Below, piece by piece: positions 1 to 9,118 of a DNA stretch of 26,611 nt. The DNA lies in assembly GCA_900128395.1 (NCBI GenBank), contig LT649430.1, forward strand, positions 1 to 26,611, given 5' to 3'. The notes under the pieces are model-generated. The model saw nothing but the letters and a program-made list of their open reading frames with translations. It did no database searches and had not been told where the DNA came from. Within the stretch, counting starts at the first letter, position 1. Each line of letters starts with the position of its first letter. Source of the DNA: Stramenopiles sp. TOSAG23-2. Its lineage: Eukaryota > Sar. Both the position numbers and the translations under genes were made by a program.

Positions 1-96
1 AAAAACCGATGGTAGTAATGATCAAAACGACGAATATTTCAAAGGCGTCACTGAATATAATTTACGCATAATTTATTTTTAATTGCTATATCTTTT

Positions 97-1302
97 TTAT
101 TCCAATTGCTCTCGGTCCAATTGACATTGATTGTATTTGTACACACCCCCTCGATAACGTCTTGTAATTCTACCATTTCCATTACTCCTTGTCATACGAT
201 GATTCCACCATCTTGGATGATGAGTTGTATTTTGATTGCCACTTACAAAAACACCAAAAAAGTTAATTTCCCAATCTTGATATGCCCTCGATATTCCATG
301 TTCCAAATTATTTTTCTCTCCAGCATCTACTATATCATCCAGCTCACGAAACACATCTGGTCCACAAGAAGCAAACACACACTTTGGTTTTATATATTCA
401 AAGAGGTACCACCTCAGAAATTTCGCAGACACTTCAACAAATAACAATTGTAAAGCATCTGGTAATTTTTCATACTTAAAATCACGTCGTTTTTGCTCAC
501 CATGAATGCACAAAAGGTGACTTTCCAGAACAAATTGTTTTCGTATATTTTTAATTCCAAAGTTGTGCAAACATTTTCCGGTTGCAGTATCGCCAACATT
601 GCCAGAAACATTTCCTGCAGCCACTTGCCACGCCGGTTTGCAAGTAAGTAAAATTACTTTCAACCTATGCAAAACTGCATGGCGTTTCGGGTGATTATAT
701 GGGTCCCGTTTCCAATACTCCCGGAAAAGGCTTTCATATTTGGGATACGTCATACCATCGTCATCCAACAATTTCAAAATTTCATTTAAAAATTTTTTTA
801 ACGTTTTGTTAAAGATGGTATTTTTACCTGATTCAATGGAATCCGGTGCAGGATTTAATCTTCTTCCGCGTTCCAAAGTGCAGCCACAACCATGCGCAGG
901 GCAATTAAAATTAATAACGTCATTGTTGAATAATGGTGCTGTATGTGTCGGCGTCGTCGGTGTTGTCGTCGTCGTGGTTGTCGTCGTCGTGGTTGTCGTC
1001 GTTGAATTTGATGAATTTGAAGATGACGAATTATTAGATGTAGATGACGAATTAGCAAATGCTGCATTTTGCTGCTTTAATGCAGCAAGCAAATTTTTAT
1101 ACCGGTGATCATCTTCGAACCACTTGTCCTCCACCATCTTCTTTGCTTCTGCTTCGGTGGAAACAGATTTCGACAGAAAAACGCTTTGTCCTTTTCTCAA
1201 AGAATAACCAACATAATGCCTCAGACGCCATCCCTTCCTTGTATTTTCTCTGTCAAAATAATAGCCTTTTACTTTCTTTTTCTTGTTATTGAATTTTGTC
1301 AT
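97..1302 (-). CDS. AP2-like DNA-binding domain protein, lineage-specific family
   Basis: A 401-residue open frame with an ATG start. Residues about 10-60 look like an AP2/integrase-type DNA-binding fold: three short strand-like segments (VKGYYFDRE, GWRLRHYVG, QSVFLSK) followed by a helix (STEAEAKKMVEDKW). A low-complexity linker of Asn/Ser and about 14 Thr follows at residues 84-120, encoded by a GTT/GTC-rich microsatellite on the plus strand. The remaining 250 residues are rich in Cys, His and Trp. Segments such as KPKCVFASCGPDVF and TTHHPRWW loosely recall the uracil-DNA-glycosylase superfamily, but that is a guess. Decayed copies of both the AP2-like unit and the C-terminal part occur at 23.49-24.43 kb, so this is a duplicating family, possibly linked to a mobile element. 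The AP2-like call is moderate and the enzymatic role unknown. Confidence 0.6.
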   Translation of the reverse strand: MTKFNNKKKKVKGYYFDRENTRKGWRLRHYVGYSLRKGQSVFLSKSVSTEAEAKKMVEDKWFEDDHRYKNLLAALKQQNAAFANSSSTSNNSSSSNSSNSTTTTTTTTTTTTTTPTTPTHTAPLFNNDVINFNCPAHGCGCTLERGRRLNPAPDSIESGKNTIFNKTLKKFLNEILKLLDDDGMTYPKYESLFREYWKRDPYNHPKRHAVLHRLKVILLTCKPAWQVAAGNVSGNVGDTATGKCLHNFGIKNIRKQFVLESHLLCIHGEQKRRDFKYEKLPDALQLLFVEVSAKFLRWYLFEYIKPKCVFASCGPDVFRELDDIVDAGEKNNLEHGISRAYQDWEINFFGVFVSGNQNTTHHPRWWNHRMTRSNGNGRITRRYRGGVYKYNQCQLDREQLE

Positions 1303-2343
1303 TTAATTTTAAATTAATTAAATGTAATATTATTATTAATAATATAAATTAAACCCAAAATAAAAAATAAAAATGAAAATATATATATAAATAAATATTA
1401 TTAATGGATGAATAAAAATATTTATATCGTATTTTAAATTTTGTATCTACCTCATTTTAAAAATCATTTTCTACTTTCTATATTATATATGTTTTTGAGA
1501 ATATATATATATTTTGCTTCTCATGAAAGGTATCAGTAGTTCAACATGGGAATAACATGTACATATGAGAAAGAATTATAGTATTATAGTTTGGTATTCT
1601 ATACGAAAAAAAAATTGCTGATGACCCGTTTGAAAAAGTTAGCACAAACCATTTACTATATACACAAGCCGTCGCCGAGATTTATTTACGCGACCATAGT
1701 ACCATAGTATAGGTCCATAATGATTAATTATCGGATATTATTATTCCTATCCCACTCTAAACAGTCAGTTTGGTAACAAAACGAAAAGACAATCCAACCT
1801 CCCGCATAGTGTACAGTTAGTTGTACTTAATACTATAACATTTTATGCTATCGACGATTTATAGGAAAAGGACTTACACATCCGATCTTCTATAGATTAA
1901 GATTAATAAGATCTCATGGATCAATGTAGCTCTGGTATCATGTATAATATATCGATATACATATATCAATATATAATAATTTCAATCATAATATTATAAT
2001 TCATAAGAAAATACTAAAACAAAAGAAACGAAAATAGAAACAACTTGTGACGTATAAATTGTGTAATACATTTGTGTACCTTTCATTAAACAATCGTATT
2101 TGTAATAGATAATGATAATTTTAATATGCAATTTGTGATAAAGTATGTATTACGTAGTACTCATTTGAAATAATAGTGGGAAAATTTTTTTTATACATTA
2201 ATAGGTTACGATAAACTATTATATGTGGCCATCTTTTGGTTCAGATTCGAATTTATCATCCGATAGATCAAATAGATATTATAACATCATTCTAACAAAA
2301 AAAGTAACGAAAAAAATGTATAATTAAATATTTTATATTATAT

Positions 2344-2589
2344 GAAGGTATATTAAATTACAAATTTCTAGGTGATAAACATAGAAATATTGGTTTTTTA
2401 AAATGTCAAAGATGTAAAATGTAGCAACTGAAACCATATAACTACATGTATTAAACTGTGTATTTTGAAGGTATATTAAATTACAAATTTCTAGGTGATA
2501 AACATAGAAATATTGGTTTTTTACAATGTCAAAGATGTAAAATGTAGCAACTAAAACCATACAAGTACATATATTAAACTGTCTATTTA
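2344..2589. repeat. Tandem duplication, two units of about 123 bp
   Basis: A segment beginning GAAGGTATATTAAATTAC at 2344 recurs at 2467 with only a few mismatches, and the second unit fades near 2589. A short minus-strand open frame spans both units, but it only reflects the duplication. The near identity points to a recent event. Confidence 0.85.
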
Positions 2590-2770
2590 GGTCAAAACGT
2601 TAAGCCTCGACCAATTACCAGTATACGAACATATGATTTAACCAAAAAATCAACTGTAGATCATAATTTTTGATATTTTTTTGATATTTTTTCATTTTTT
2701 CACCATTTACTACGTATGAATTGTTGCAATTATTGGATTATATTTGATTGAATCCCCTTATATTTCAATA

Positions 2771-2940
2771 TTTTGATAAAATGTTTGTATTTTGGTTATT
2801 AATATGTATGTAATAGTTATATTATGTGTGGAATGTGTTTTAAAATGATGTTGAGTTTTGATAAAATGTTTGTATTTTGGTTATTAATATGTATGTAATA
2901 GTTATATTATGTGTGGATTGTGTTTTAAAATGATGTTGGG
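2771..2940. repeat. Tandem duplication, two units of 85 bp
   Basis: The segment starting TTTTGATAAAATGTTTGTAT at 2771 is repeated at 2856 almost without change, including its TGATGTTG tail. It is noncoding in all frames examined. Confidence 0.85.
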
Positions 2941-3342
2941 TTTCTAAAATGGTAAATAATTTGTAATATAATAAAATATTTAGTATGTAATTTTATAAAT
3001 GAAAATGATATGTAAATCCATTTGTGGAGTGTAAATATATATATATATTGATGGAAATGGACTTGGATTAAATGCAAATCCAATTATTTTCATTTTTCAT
3101 CAGCAAAAATCATCATCATCGAGGCAAGGAAAATCAGACTAAAAGTTACTAGCCTGTAATAGCATTGTAAAACCTTAAAAATACCCTGATTTTACTCAAA
3201 ATAGAAGCCACACAGCACTAAATCTAGCGAGAGAAGAAGAAGAACTTTTTTTTTTGATGATGATGATGAAGAAAAAATAAATATTTTTTTTATTATATTA
3301 TTAAAATATTATTTAAAGAAATAAATTAATAAAAAAATTAAA

Positions 3343-3456
3343 ATGAATTTATTTGTGTTGGGATTATTTATTATATTTATTTTTGGCAACAACATTAACA
3401 TAATCAATAACTATACACATCCATATCATCAATACCAAATCAGTCAAAATAATTGA
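3343..3456 (+). CDS. Possible short upstream ORF with hydrophobic N-terminus
   Basis: A 37-codon ATG frame lies directly upstream of the methyltransferase gene and ends 8 bases before its ATG. It starts MNLFVLGLFIIFIF, which looks like a signal peptide or membrane segment, and ends in a polar His/Gln/Asn tail. It is in a different frame from the methyltransferase and I see no clear intron joining them. It could be a regulatory upstream ORF, a short secreted peptide or chance. AT-rich DNA easily encodes Phe/Ile/Leu runs, so confidence is low. Confidence 0.2.
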   Translation: MNLFVLGLFIIFIFGNNINIINNYTHPYHQYQISQNN

Positions 3457-3520
3457 CTCCACCGATGTCAACGAATAATATAGTGCGTATCATCAATACC
3501 AAACCAGTCAAAATAATTGA
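3424..3520. repeat. Direct repeat at the methyltransferase start, 64-bp offset
   Basis: The sequence TATCATCAATACCAAA and about 20 following bases occur at 3424 and again at 3488. The first copy covers the end of the upstream short ORF and the second encodes the start of the methyltransferase (RIINTKPVKIID). The 64-bp offset is not a multiple of three, so the copies are read in different frames. A local duplication has apparently shaped this gene's 5' end. Confidence 0.8.
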
Positions 3521-4199
3521 TTCCAACATCGCAGCTGGTTTAGCAAAAACAACAGGTTGGAAAACATGGGGTTCCGCATTAGTAGCTGGAAAATTTTTAT
3601 CCCTTGATGAAAACAAACTTTTTATTAAGAATAAAATGGTGTTAGATTTAAGTAGTGGTAACGGAGTTGTGGCATTGATATGTGCAGCTTTGGATGCAAA
3701 GCAAGTAGTTGCGACAGAATGTAAAACATGTATGAAAATATTGGAAACAAATATTGAATTTAATATAGAAGATGATAGTAAATGGTTGACAACAGATAAA
3801 ATATGTGTAAAAGAATGTAATTGGGGTGAGAAAATTATTGATGAAGCAATAATAAATGTGGAATACGATTTAATTATATTATCTGATTTAGTATTTATAG
3901 CAGTTCGTGATTCTATAATGGATGAATTTATCAATACTATATTACAAATTGTAAAATCACCAAAAACAAAAATATTATTAATTTATGAAGAAAGAATTTT
4001 AGAAGGTGAGGAAGAATTTTTAAATATATTGAAAAGATACTTTACTTTGAAAATGATTGAACTTGATACGGAATTGTTAGATTGGTTGGATAATCCAAGA
4101 AGTAGTAATGACGACGATGACGTAGGAGGTATTGGAGGTTTATTTTATGAAAAGCCAGGAATTAAAATTTTTATATGTAGTTTGAAAATAAAAAACTAA
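3465..4199 (+). CDS. METTL21/FAM86-like protein methyltransferase
   Basis: A 244-residue class I S-adenosylmethionine-dependent methyltransferase of the family that methylates lysines on chaperones and translation factors. After a short N-terminus comes GWKTWGSALVAGKFL (about 31-45), the position of the family's substrate-side Trp motif. Motif I is VLDLSSGNGVVAL (59-71), with the SAM-binding glycines. The acidic residue at the end of strand 2 is in VVATE (about 81-85). The post-motif strand is YDLIILSDLVF, where the family usually has a D-x-x-Y-type motif, and a later IYEER matches the conserved YxxR-like strand. A TTG-initiated frame begins 12 bases earlier, but the first ATG (ACCGATGTC) at 3465 is preferred. 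Length is normal for the family. The substrate cannot be told from sequence. Confidence 0.8.
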   Translation: MSTNNIVRIINTKPVKIIDSNIAAGLAKTTGWKTWGSALVAGKFLSLDENKLFIKNKMVLDLSSGNGVVALICAALDAKQVVATECKTCMKILETNIEFNIEDDSKWLTTDKICVKECNWGEKIIDEAIINVEYDLIILSDLVFIAVRDSIMDEFINTILQIVKSPKTKILLIYEERILEGEEEFLNILKRYFTLKMIELDTELLDWLDNPRSSNDDDDVGGIGGLFYEKPGIKIFICSLKIKN

Positions 4200-4468
4200 T
4201 AAGTGAGTTTTGTGACTAAATTGTTTTTTTAAAGATTTAGGTGCTTAGATAGTCTGCGTCGTCAGACTCTTAGTGCTTAGATTTTCATCGAAAATAAATT
4301 ATTATTAATAATTTTAAGGTATATATACGTTCAAGTTAGGTTATAGGGTTTATTTTCAGATTTGCAAAAATTTAATATATTTAAAAAAAGGAAAGTGTCT
4401 CGTATCGATTTAGATCCACAGTTTTGTTCTTGGTTTATTCTTCTTCGTTTCTGATTCTGGTACCCTTT

Positions 4469-4660
4469 TTATGTATTACTTCTGCTTTTTAAAACTGGCA
4501 TATGATTATCATTTATACTATGAAAACCAAATATGTTTCTGATAATCACTTTATTTTCCTCTCTTAAATTATCAAATCCACCAATATCTCCACCTTTTAT
4601 TGCTAATAATAGTATATTTTTTACATATTTATAATGCAACACCATTTCCCCCCTATCCAT
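4469..4660 (-). pseudogene. Possible 3' fragment of an unidentified coding gene
   Basis: A minus-strand open stretch with coding-like composition (for example IKGGDIGGFDNLREENK, then a polar Asn/Ser tail and a TAA). It has no clear start and sits in a patch that also contains a truncated copy of the RlmN-like gene. It may be the end of a gene whose intact copy lies outside this window. No family is recognised and it could still be chance. Confidence 0.25.
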
Positions 4661-4703
4661 ATATGCATTTCTCCAAGGTTAAATATTTTTACACAATTTC
4701 TGC

Positions 4704-4882
4704 ATGGCACAACCACCACCACAACCATTACCAAGAAAATATAAACGAAATTGTTGTATATGGGATGCACCAGCATTACATAATTTTTTATTATCACAAA
4801 ATACGAAAATATTACATGCAAGATGTATCTATAAATATTTAATGCGAACACCAAATGCATCTATACAAAATCTTGATAATAA
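4704..4882 (+). pseudogene. Truncated copy of the RlmN-like gene 5' end
   Basis: Starting exactly at an ATG, this segment matches the first 70 or so codons of the RlmN-like gene at 23017 (-). Shared peptides include MAQPPPQP, IWDAPALHNFLLSQNTK-type residues and IYKYL. It has lost 30 bp in frame near codons 16-26 and carries several substitutions (for example GNRRHR replaced by RNCC). Homology stops at about 4882, before any catalytic motif, so it cannot make a methylase. It is on the opposite strand and 18 kb from its source. The match begins at the start codon with no upstream homology. Confidence 0.88.
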
Positions 4883-5136
4883 AACTAAAAACACACATTT
4901 GGATCTTTACCATAAAAGTAGAGAGAGGATCCTCTCTACATAAATAGTTGGGAATTAAGCTGTGCCTTGTTGTATATTAATTATGAAGATAAAAGGGCAG
5001 GATAAGAAATGTTATTTTTAACAAAGACAAATAAAACTAAAAATACACATTTGGATCTTTCCCATAAAAGTAGAGAGAGGATCCTCTCTACATAAAAGTT
5101 GGGGATTAAGCTGTGCCTTGTTGTATATTAATTATG
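4881..5136. repeat. Direct repeat, two units with 152-bp period
   Basis: About 105 bp beginning AAAACTAAAAA at 4881 recurs at 5033 with few differences. Each unit contains the near-palindrome GTAGAGAGAGGATCCTCTCT plus AC (4918-4939 and 5070-5091), able to fold into a GC-richer hairpin, followed by a shared segment GCTGTGCCTTGTTGTATATT. The repeat starts where the RlmN-like fragment ends. Confidence 0.85.
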
Positions 5137-5565
5137 ACATATCCATATCCAAACTGCCCAGCGGAGGCCACATCATTTGCGTGTTAGTGTTACAGTAGGG
5201 TTTATTTTGAAAAATTCAATCGTTTAAGAGTATCAATTTTAAGGAAATTGTATCAAAAATCACAAATTTAAGTAGGTATCTATTTAAGGAATTGTTCTTA
5301 CGTTGGTTTAGTTTCCGGTTTCTGGCCATTGATTTTTTAACTTGAATCTAAATTTATTATCGGATTATGTCAAAAAGAAGACGAAACGTTTACATTATAA
5401 TTAAAATTACCGAAAAAAACACTTTAAATCAAAAAATTAAAATTTTATGGAAATAATGATTTTTTAATATCTCCAATTTATATTTAGAAAAATAGTAAAT
5501 TAAAATGGCACTCGATATATATAGGAAGGTGACAGGATAGTTTAACAGGTGTACTATTTTGGATT

Positions 5566-5946
5566 CGGGTGAAAAAATGAAAAATTCATGAAAAATTCAC
5601 AACATTTAAGTACAAAACCATAGAGTACAAAACCGATAGGTAAAAATACAATTTCCTTGAAAAAATAAAAAGTTAAAAATCGCAAAAAATAAATAATTGA
5701 TAGTTTAATTGATAGTTTAGCAAGAACATACCATCATATTTCAGTTCCTATATACCACCTCGAAAACTCGAAAATAGAACCAATAAGAAGTAACAATACT
5801 TTTCATAGTCTAACAAGTGAAAAAAAATGAAAAATTCACAACATTTTAGTACGAAACCATAGAGTACAAAATCACATTTTATTGATAGGTAAAAATTCAA
5901 ATTCCATGAAAAAATAAAAAGTTAAAAATAGCAAAAAATAAATACC
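5566..5946. repeat. Pair of diverged direct repeats about 250 bp apart
   Basis: A segment with GTGAAAAAATGAAAAATTC, an ACAACATTT core, CATAGAGTACAAAA and AAAAAGTTAAAAAT at 5566-5700 recurs at 5817-5946 with substitutions and small indels. GATAGGTAAAAA, part of this unit, also appears near 6236. This looks like an old local repeat of unknown origin. Confidence 0.6.
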
Positions 5947-6996
5947 TTCACGGTGACGATTTTTGATGAAAACAAAAACCTTAAAAATTAGTATACTATT
6001 TATTGTACTTTTTGAAATTGAAAAATTTTGACCGTACTGAAAACGGTTCCTGGCCAAATCCGTGAATTTTTAAAAAAATTGTACTAATTAGTATATGAAT
6101 TTTGTTTTTACTTATGTGTTGTTTTATTTCAGGGCATATATAGGAACAATAATTTCAATAATGTGCCGTTATTTGAAAGTGAGATTTATCAAAAAATAAC
6201 ACAATAAATTATTTTGCATAAAATCTATGATTTTTGATAGGTAAAAACAATCATCCCTGTGCTATTTGTATGTTACAGCAAAATATTTGCTGGAATAAAT
6301 TAAAATAAACCACAATACTTCCAAAATTATATACATGTATACTATATATATTTTTGAATACTATAAATAAATTTTGAATTAATGTTTTCCAAATATCGGT
6401 AATCTCACAATACAATTTTCCCAACAATTTGATTGGAAAACAAAGCAAAACTATCCATGTATTTTTACCAGATATTTTAACTGTCATGCTTACATTATTA
6501 TAATGAATAACAATAGAAATTTAAACGAATGGGGGCTTTTTGCGTAATTACATTTTACGTTCCAAGGGGTTCAAAAAAAGGCTTAAAAGCTGTCTATACG
6601 TTTATACTTGATGATGTAAAAAGACTATTAAATTAGTTTTGAACTAGGACTTTTATCATCTCTACATTAAGGTAATAAATGAAAAGCAAGGTTCAAAAGT
6701 ACAATTATAGGTTTATGTGGAAATAGTGTCTTTGTAAATATCCGGTTTATGAATGGATAGAAGCACCTTGGAGTGCACATTGCACATGGCCAAAACATTC
6801 AAATTTAGACATAGGAGTTTTGGTGTACTTCCACTGGAAAAGTAGTAGTCTTTTATGGTTTTCATTCATTTTCAATGCTATACTATGATACATGATACTA
6901 TGTTGGATAAAATTAATATATTTTGAAGTTTATCCACACGTAACAGTTTCGAAAATATGTATATTATTCACTATCGGTATAAACTTGCCTTAATGA

Positions 6997-7110
6997 ATTC
7001 AGATAGGTAGTGAAAGTATACAAAATGGTCATGCTATTCTACCACAATTTTGCCCTAAATTGTGGTAGAATAGCACGACCATCTTATATACTTTCACTAC
7101 CTATCTGAAT
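6997..7110. mobile_element. Foldback element, 114-bp near-perfect inverted repeat
   Basis: Two arms of about 53 nt, beginning ATTCAGATAGGTAGTGAAAG and ending with its reverse complement CTTTCACTACCTATCTGAAT, flank a loop of about 7 nt (TTGCCCT). Only a few positions are mismatched. Size and structure fit a very short MITE-like foldback or a palindrome made during replication. No clear target-site duplication is visible. It is followed at 7125-7170 by a 23-bp tandem duplication (ACGATGACTAGA, then TCTGGTTAAG). Confidence 0.85.
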
Positions 7111-7724
7111 AACAGGGGATTTCCACGATGACTAGACTCTGGTTAAGACGATGACTAGAATCTGGTTAAGGGAAATAAATAATTTATATCACTTAACCAT
7201 GTAATATGTAACAATATTACCTGTATGGTATGTCAGAAATCCGATAGTGAGGTACATGGTTTGTTAATGCTATTTCAAGCCTATTAATTTGACATACTTT
7301 ACTATGTATCTTAATATTAGGATATTCTCATACTAAATTCATCATAAAAAATTGATATTTTGGGATTATAATAAATGTATTGCTTACCGTATGTATTGAA
7401 ACTTGGCACTTTTTTGATAGAAAATCATCAAAGTTTGTCTCTATGAATGCAAATTTTAAGTATACTAAAAATTTCGTTCAAGTACATCATTAATTTTAGA
7501 AATTACCCTTTTAGATTATGCGTTTTTATGAAACTAACCATGTTTTATTTTATATAAGTACTATTTTCTAATAATCTTCCATGCTTTTGTAGCCCTATAT
7601 AAAAAAGTATTTTGGAAAAAAAGATAAATTACAAAATTTTGTGTAAAATCGTTTTAAATAGGGACTGTATTAGTACAGTAATTGTATACTTAGTAAAACT
7701 AGAAAAAATTACCACAACATGTGC

Positions 7725-8760
7725 TGTATTACCTTGAAAAACAGGTACAAGAAAATGAAATGCAGTATTGCTTAAACTGTAACTTTGCATAGCGATTGCC
7801 TACAAGGCTACAAATTCAACCAAATGAAAGCTCTAAGTCATGGCTTTCATGTACTGCATGGTTGTAACTATGTAATATTAAATACGTACGACAAGATGCA
7901 ATCAAACATTGAAATAATTTTATTTTGCGTTTGAATGATGAAAAGCGGATTGTATTACCTTGAAAAACAGGTACAAGAAAATGAAATGCAGTATTGCTTA
8001 AACTGTAACTTTGCATAGCGATTGCCTACAAGGCTACAAATTCAACCAAATGAAAGCTCTAAGTCATGGCTTTCATGTACTGCATGGTTGTAACTATGTA
8101 ATATTAAATACGTACGACAAGATGCAATCAAACATTGAAATAATTTTATTTTGCGTTTGAATGATGAAAAGCGGATTGTATTACCTTGAAAAACAGGTAC
8201 AAGAAAATGAAATGCAGTATTGCTTAAACTGTAACTTTGCATAGCGATTGTGTACAAGGCTAAAAATTCGACCAAATGAAAGCTTTTAGTCATGGCTATC
8301 ATGTGCTACATGGTTGTAACTATGTAAAATTAAATACTGTACGTCAAGATGCAATCAAATATTGAAATAATTTTATATTGCCTTTGAATGATAAAAAGGG
8401 GATTGTATTACCATTAAAACGGGTAAAAGAAAATGAAATGGAATATTGCGTGAACAATAACTTTGCATAGCGATTGTCTATAAGGCTACAAATTCGACGA
8501 AATGCAAGCTCTAAGTCATGGCTTTCACGTACTTTATGGTTGTAAATAGGCCATATTAAATACTGTACGTCAAGATACAATCAAACATTGAAATAATTGT
8601 ATTTTGCGTTTGAATGATCAAAAGGGGATTGTATTACCTTGAAAAACGGGGAAAAGAAAATGAAATGCAATATTGCTTGAACTGTGACTTTGCGTAGCAA
8701 TTGTGTATACGGCTACAAATTCGACGAAATGCAAGCAATTGTGTATAAGGCTACAAATTC
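7725..8760. repeat. Satellite array of 226-bp units, about 4.5 copies
   Basis: The landmark ACAGGTACAAGAAAATGAAA recurs at 7741, 7967 and 8193 (exactly 226 bp apart), with diverged forms at 8419 and about 8646. The first three copies are nearly identical and the last two more divergent, so the array has been homogenised from its left side. The last unit ends in a smaller duplication (CTACAAATTCGACGAAATG twice, 8711-8768). Since 226 is not a multiple of three, open frames in the array are not conserved coding sequence. It stops about 80 bp from the tRNA 3' end. Confidence 0.92.
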
Positions 8761-8806
8761 GACGAAATGGAAGGGAGGGACGTTGATCATATAAACAGGT
8801 TAAAGG

Positions 8807-8816
8807 AAAAAAAAAA
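8807..8816 (-). terminator. T10 tract, likely RNA polymerase III terminator
   Basis: Ten consecutive T on the minus strand, beginning 25 nt past the tRNA 3' end. Pol III stops at runs of four or more T. This is the first such run downstream of the tRNA 5' end on that strand. Confidence 0.75.
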
Positions 8817-8822
8817 TTTGAG

Positions 8823-8840
8823 ATGTGCGGTTATGCACAT
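8823..8840 (-). other. 3' trailer hairpin abutting the tRNA
   Basis: ATGTGC, a six-base loop and GCACAT form a perfect 6-bp stem directly after the discriminator base at 8841 and before the T10 tract. It may guide 3' processing or protect the transcript end; that role is inferred. Confidence 0.55.
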
Positions 8841-8866
8841 TGCCTCCGGCGGGGCTCGAACCCGCG

Positions 8867-8936
8867 CTTTATTTTGAGAAGGAAATTTAATGTTAATTTC
8901 TTGTCGTTTTCCGATTTTCCTTAAATTTTCACTTAC
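8867..8936 (-). other. tRNA intron 3 (70 nt, spliceosomal type)
   Basis: Begins GTAAGTGAAA and ends AAATAAAG, with TTAAC 25 nt before the 3' end and a short CCTTCTC pyrimidine stretch. It lies in the variable loop between positions 47 and 48. It has no TTTT run. Confidence 0.85.
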
Positions 8937-8952
8937 ACCTTTGGATTATGAG

Positions 8953-9014
8953 CTAATGATATTTACTTGTTAATTGTTGTTCTTCCTACAAATTGTTCGT
9001 ACTTGTTAACTTAC
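8953..9014 (-). other. tRNA intron 2 (62 nt, spliceosomal type)
   Basis: Begins GTAAGTTAAC and ends ATCATTAG, with TTAAC 16 nt before the 3' end. It lies between positions 31 and 32, exactly at the 5' edge of the anticodon loop. It has no TTTT run. Confidence 0.85.
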
Positions 9015-9034
9015 ACCAACGCTCTACCAACTGA

Positions 9035-9109
9035 CTGTATATTTTAATTTAAGGGAGTTTTGTTAGAGAATAATTTTGGGTATCACATTTTTTTGTACAA
9101 TTGACTTAC
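9035..9109 (-). other. tRNA intron 1 (75 nt, spliceosomal type)
   Basis: Begins GTAAGTCAATT and ends ATATACAG, with CTAAC 27 nt before the 3' end. It interrupts the D stem between tRNA positions 11 and 12, so the Pol III A box is broken into TGGC and TCAGTTGG. It contains no TTTT on the transcribed-sense strand. Confidence 0.85.
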
Positions 9110-9118
9110 GCCACGGAG

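Larger units (their letters stand above)
1303..3342. other. AT-rich intergenic region without a convincing gene
   Basis: Two kilobases of very AT-rich DNA between the 5' end of the AP2-like gene and the methyltransferase gene. It holds two local tandem duplications, listed separately, and short TA runs. I see no RNA gene and no conserved-looking reading frame. Promoters for both flanking genes should lie here, but no motif can be singled out. Confidence 0.6.
5160..7724. other. AT-rich region without a convincing gene
   Basis: About 2.5 kb between the gene-fragment patch and the 226-bp satellite. Open frames here are short, low in complexity and lack recognisable motifs. It contains a pair of diverged repeats and a 114-bp foldback, both listed separately. 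I see no tRNA or other structured RNA. Confidence 0.6.

Noticed and set aside
740-1108. Plus-strand Val-rich ORF opposite the AP2-like gene
   Set aside because: Its poly-Val is the reverse reading of the Thr-encoding microsatellite; the minus frame has paralogous relics elsewhere in the window.
3453-3464. Upstream TTG start for the methyltransferase
   Set aside because: An ATG in good context lies four codons later and eukaryotic genes rarely begin at TTG.
7816-8580. Three similar minus-strand ORFs in the satellite
   Set aside because: They are the same satellite unit read three times; the 226-bp period is not a multiple of three and they end at unit boundaries.
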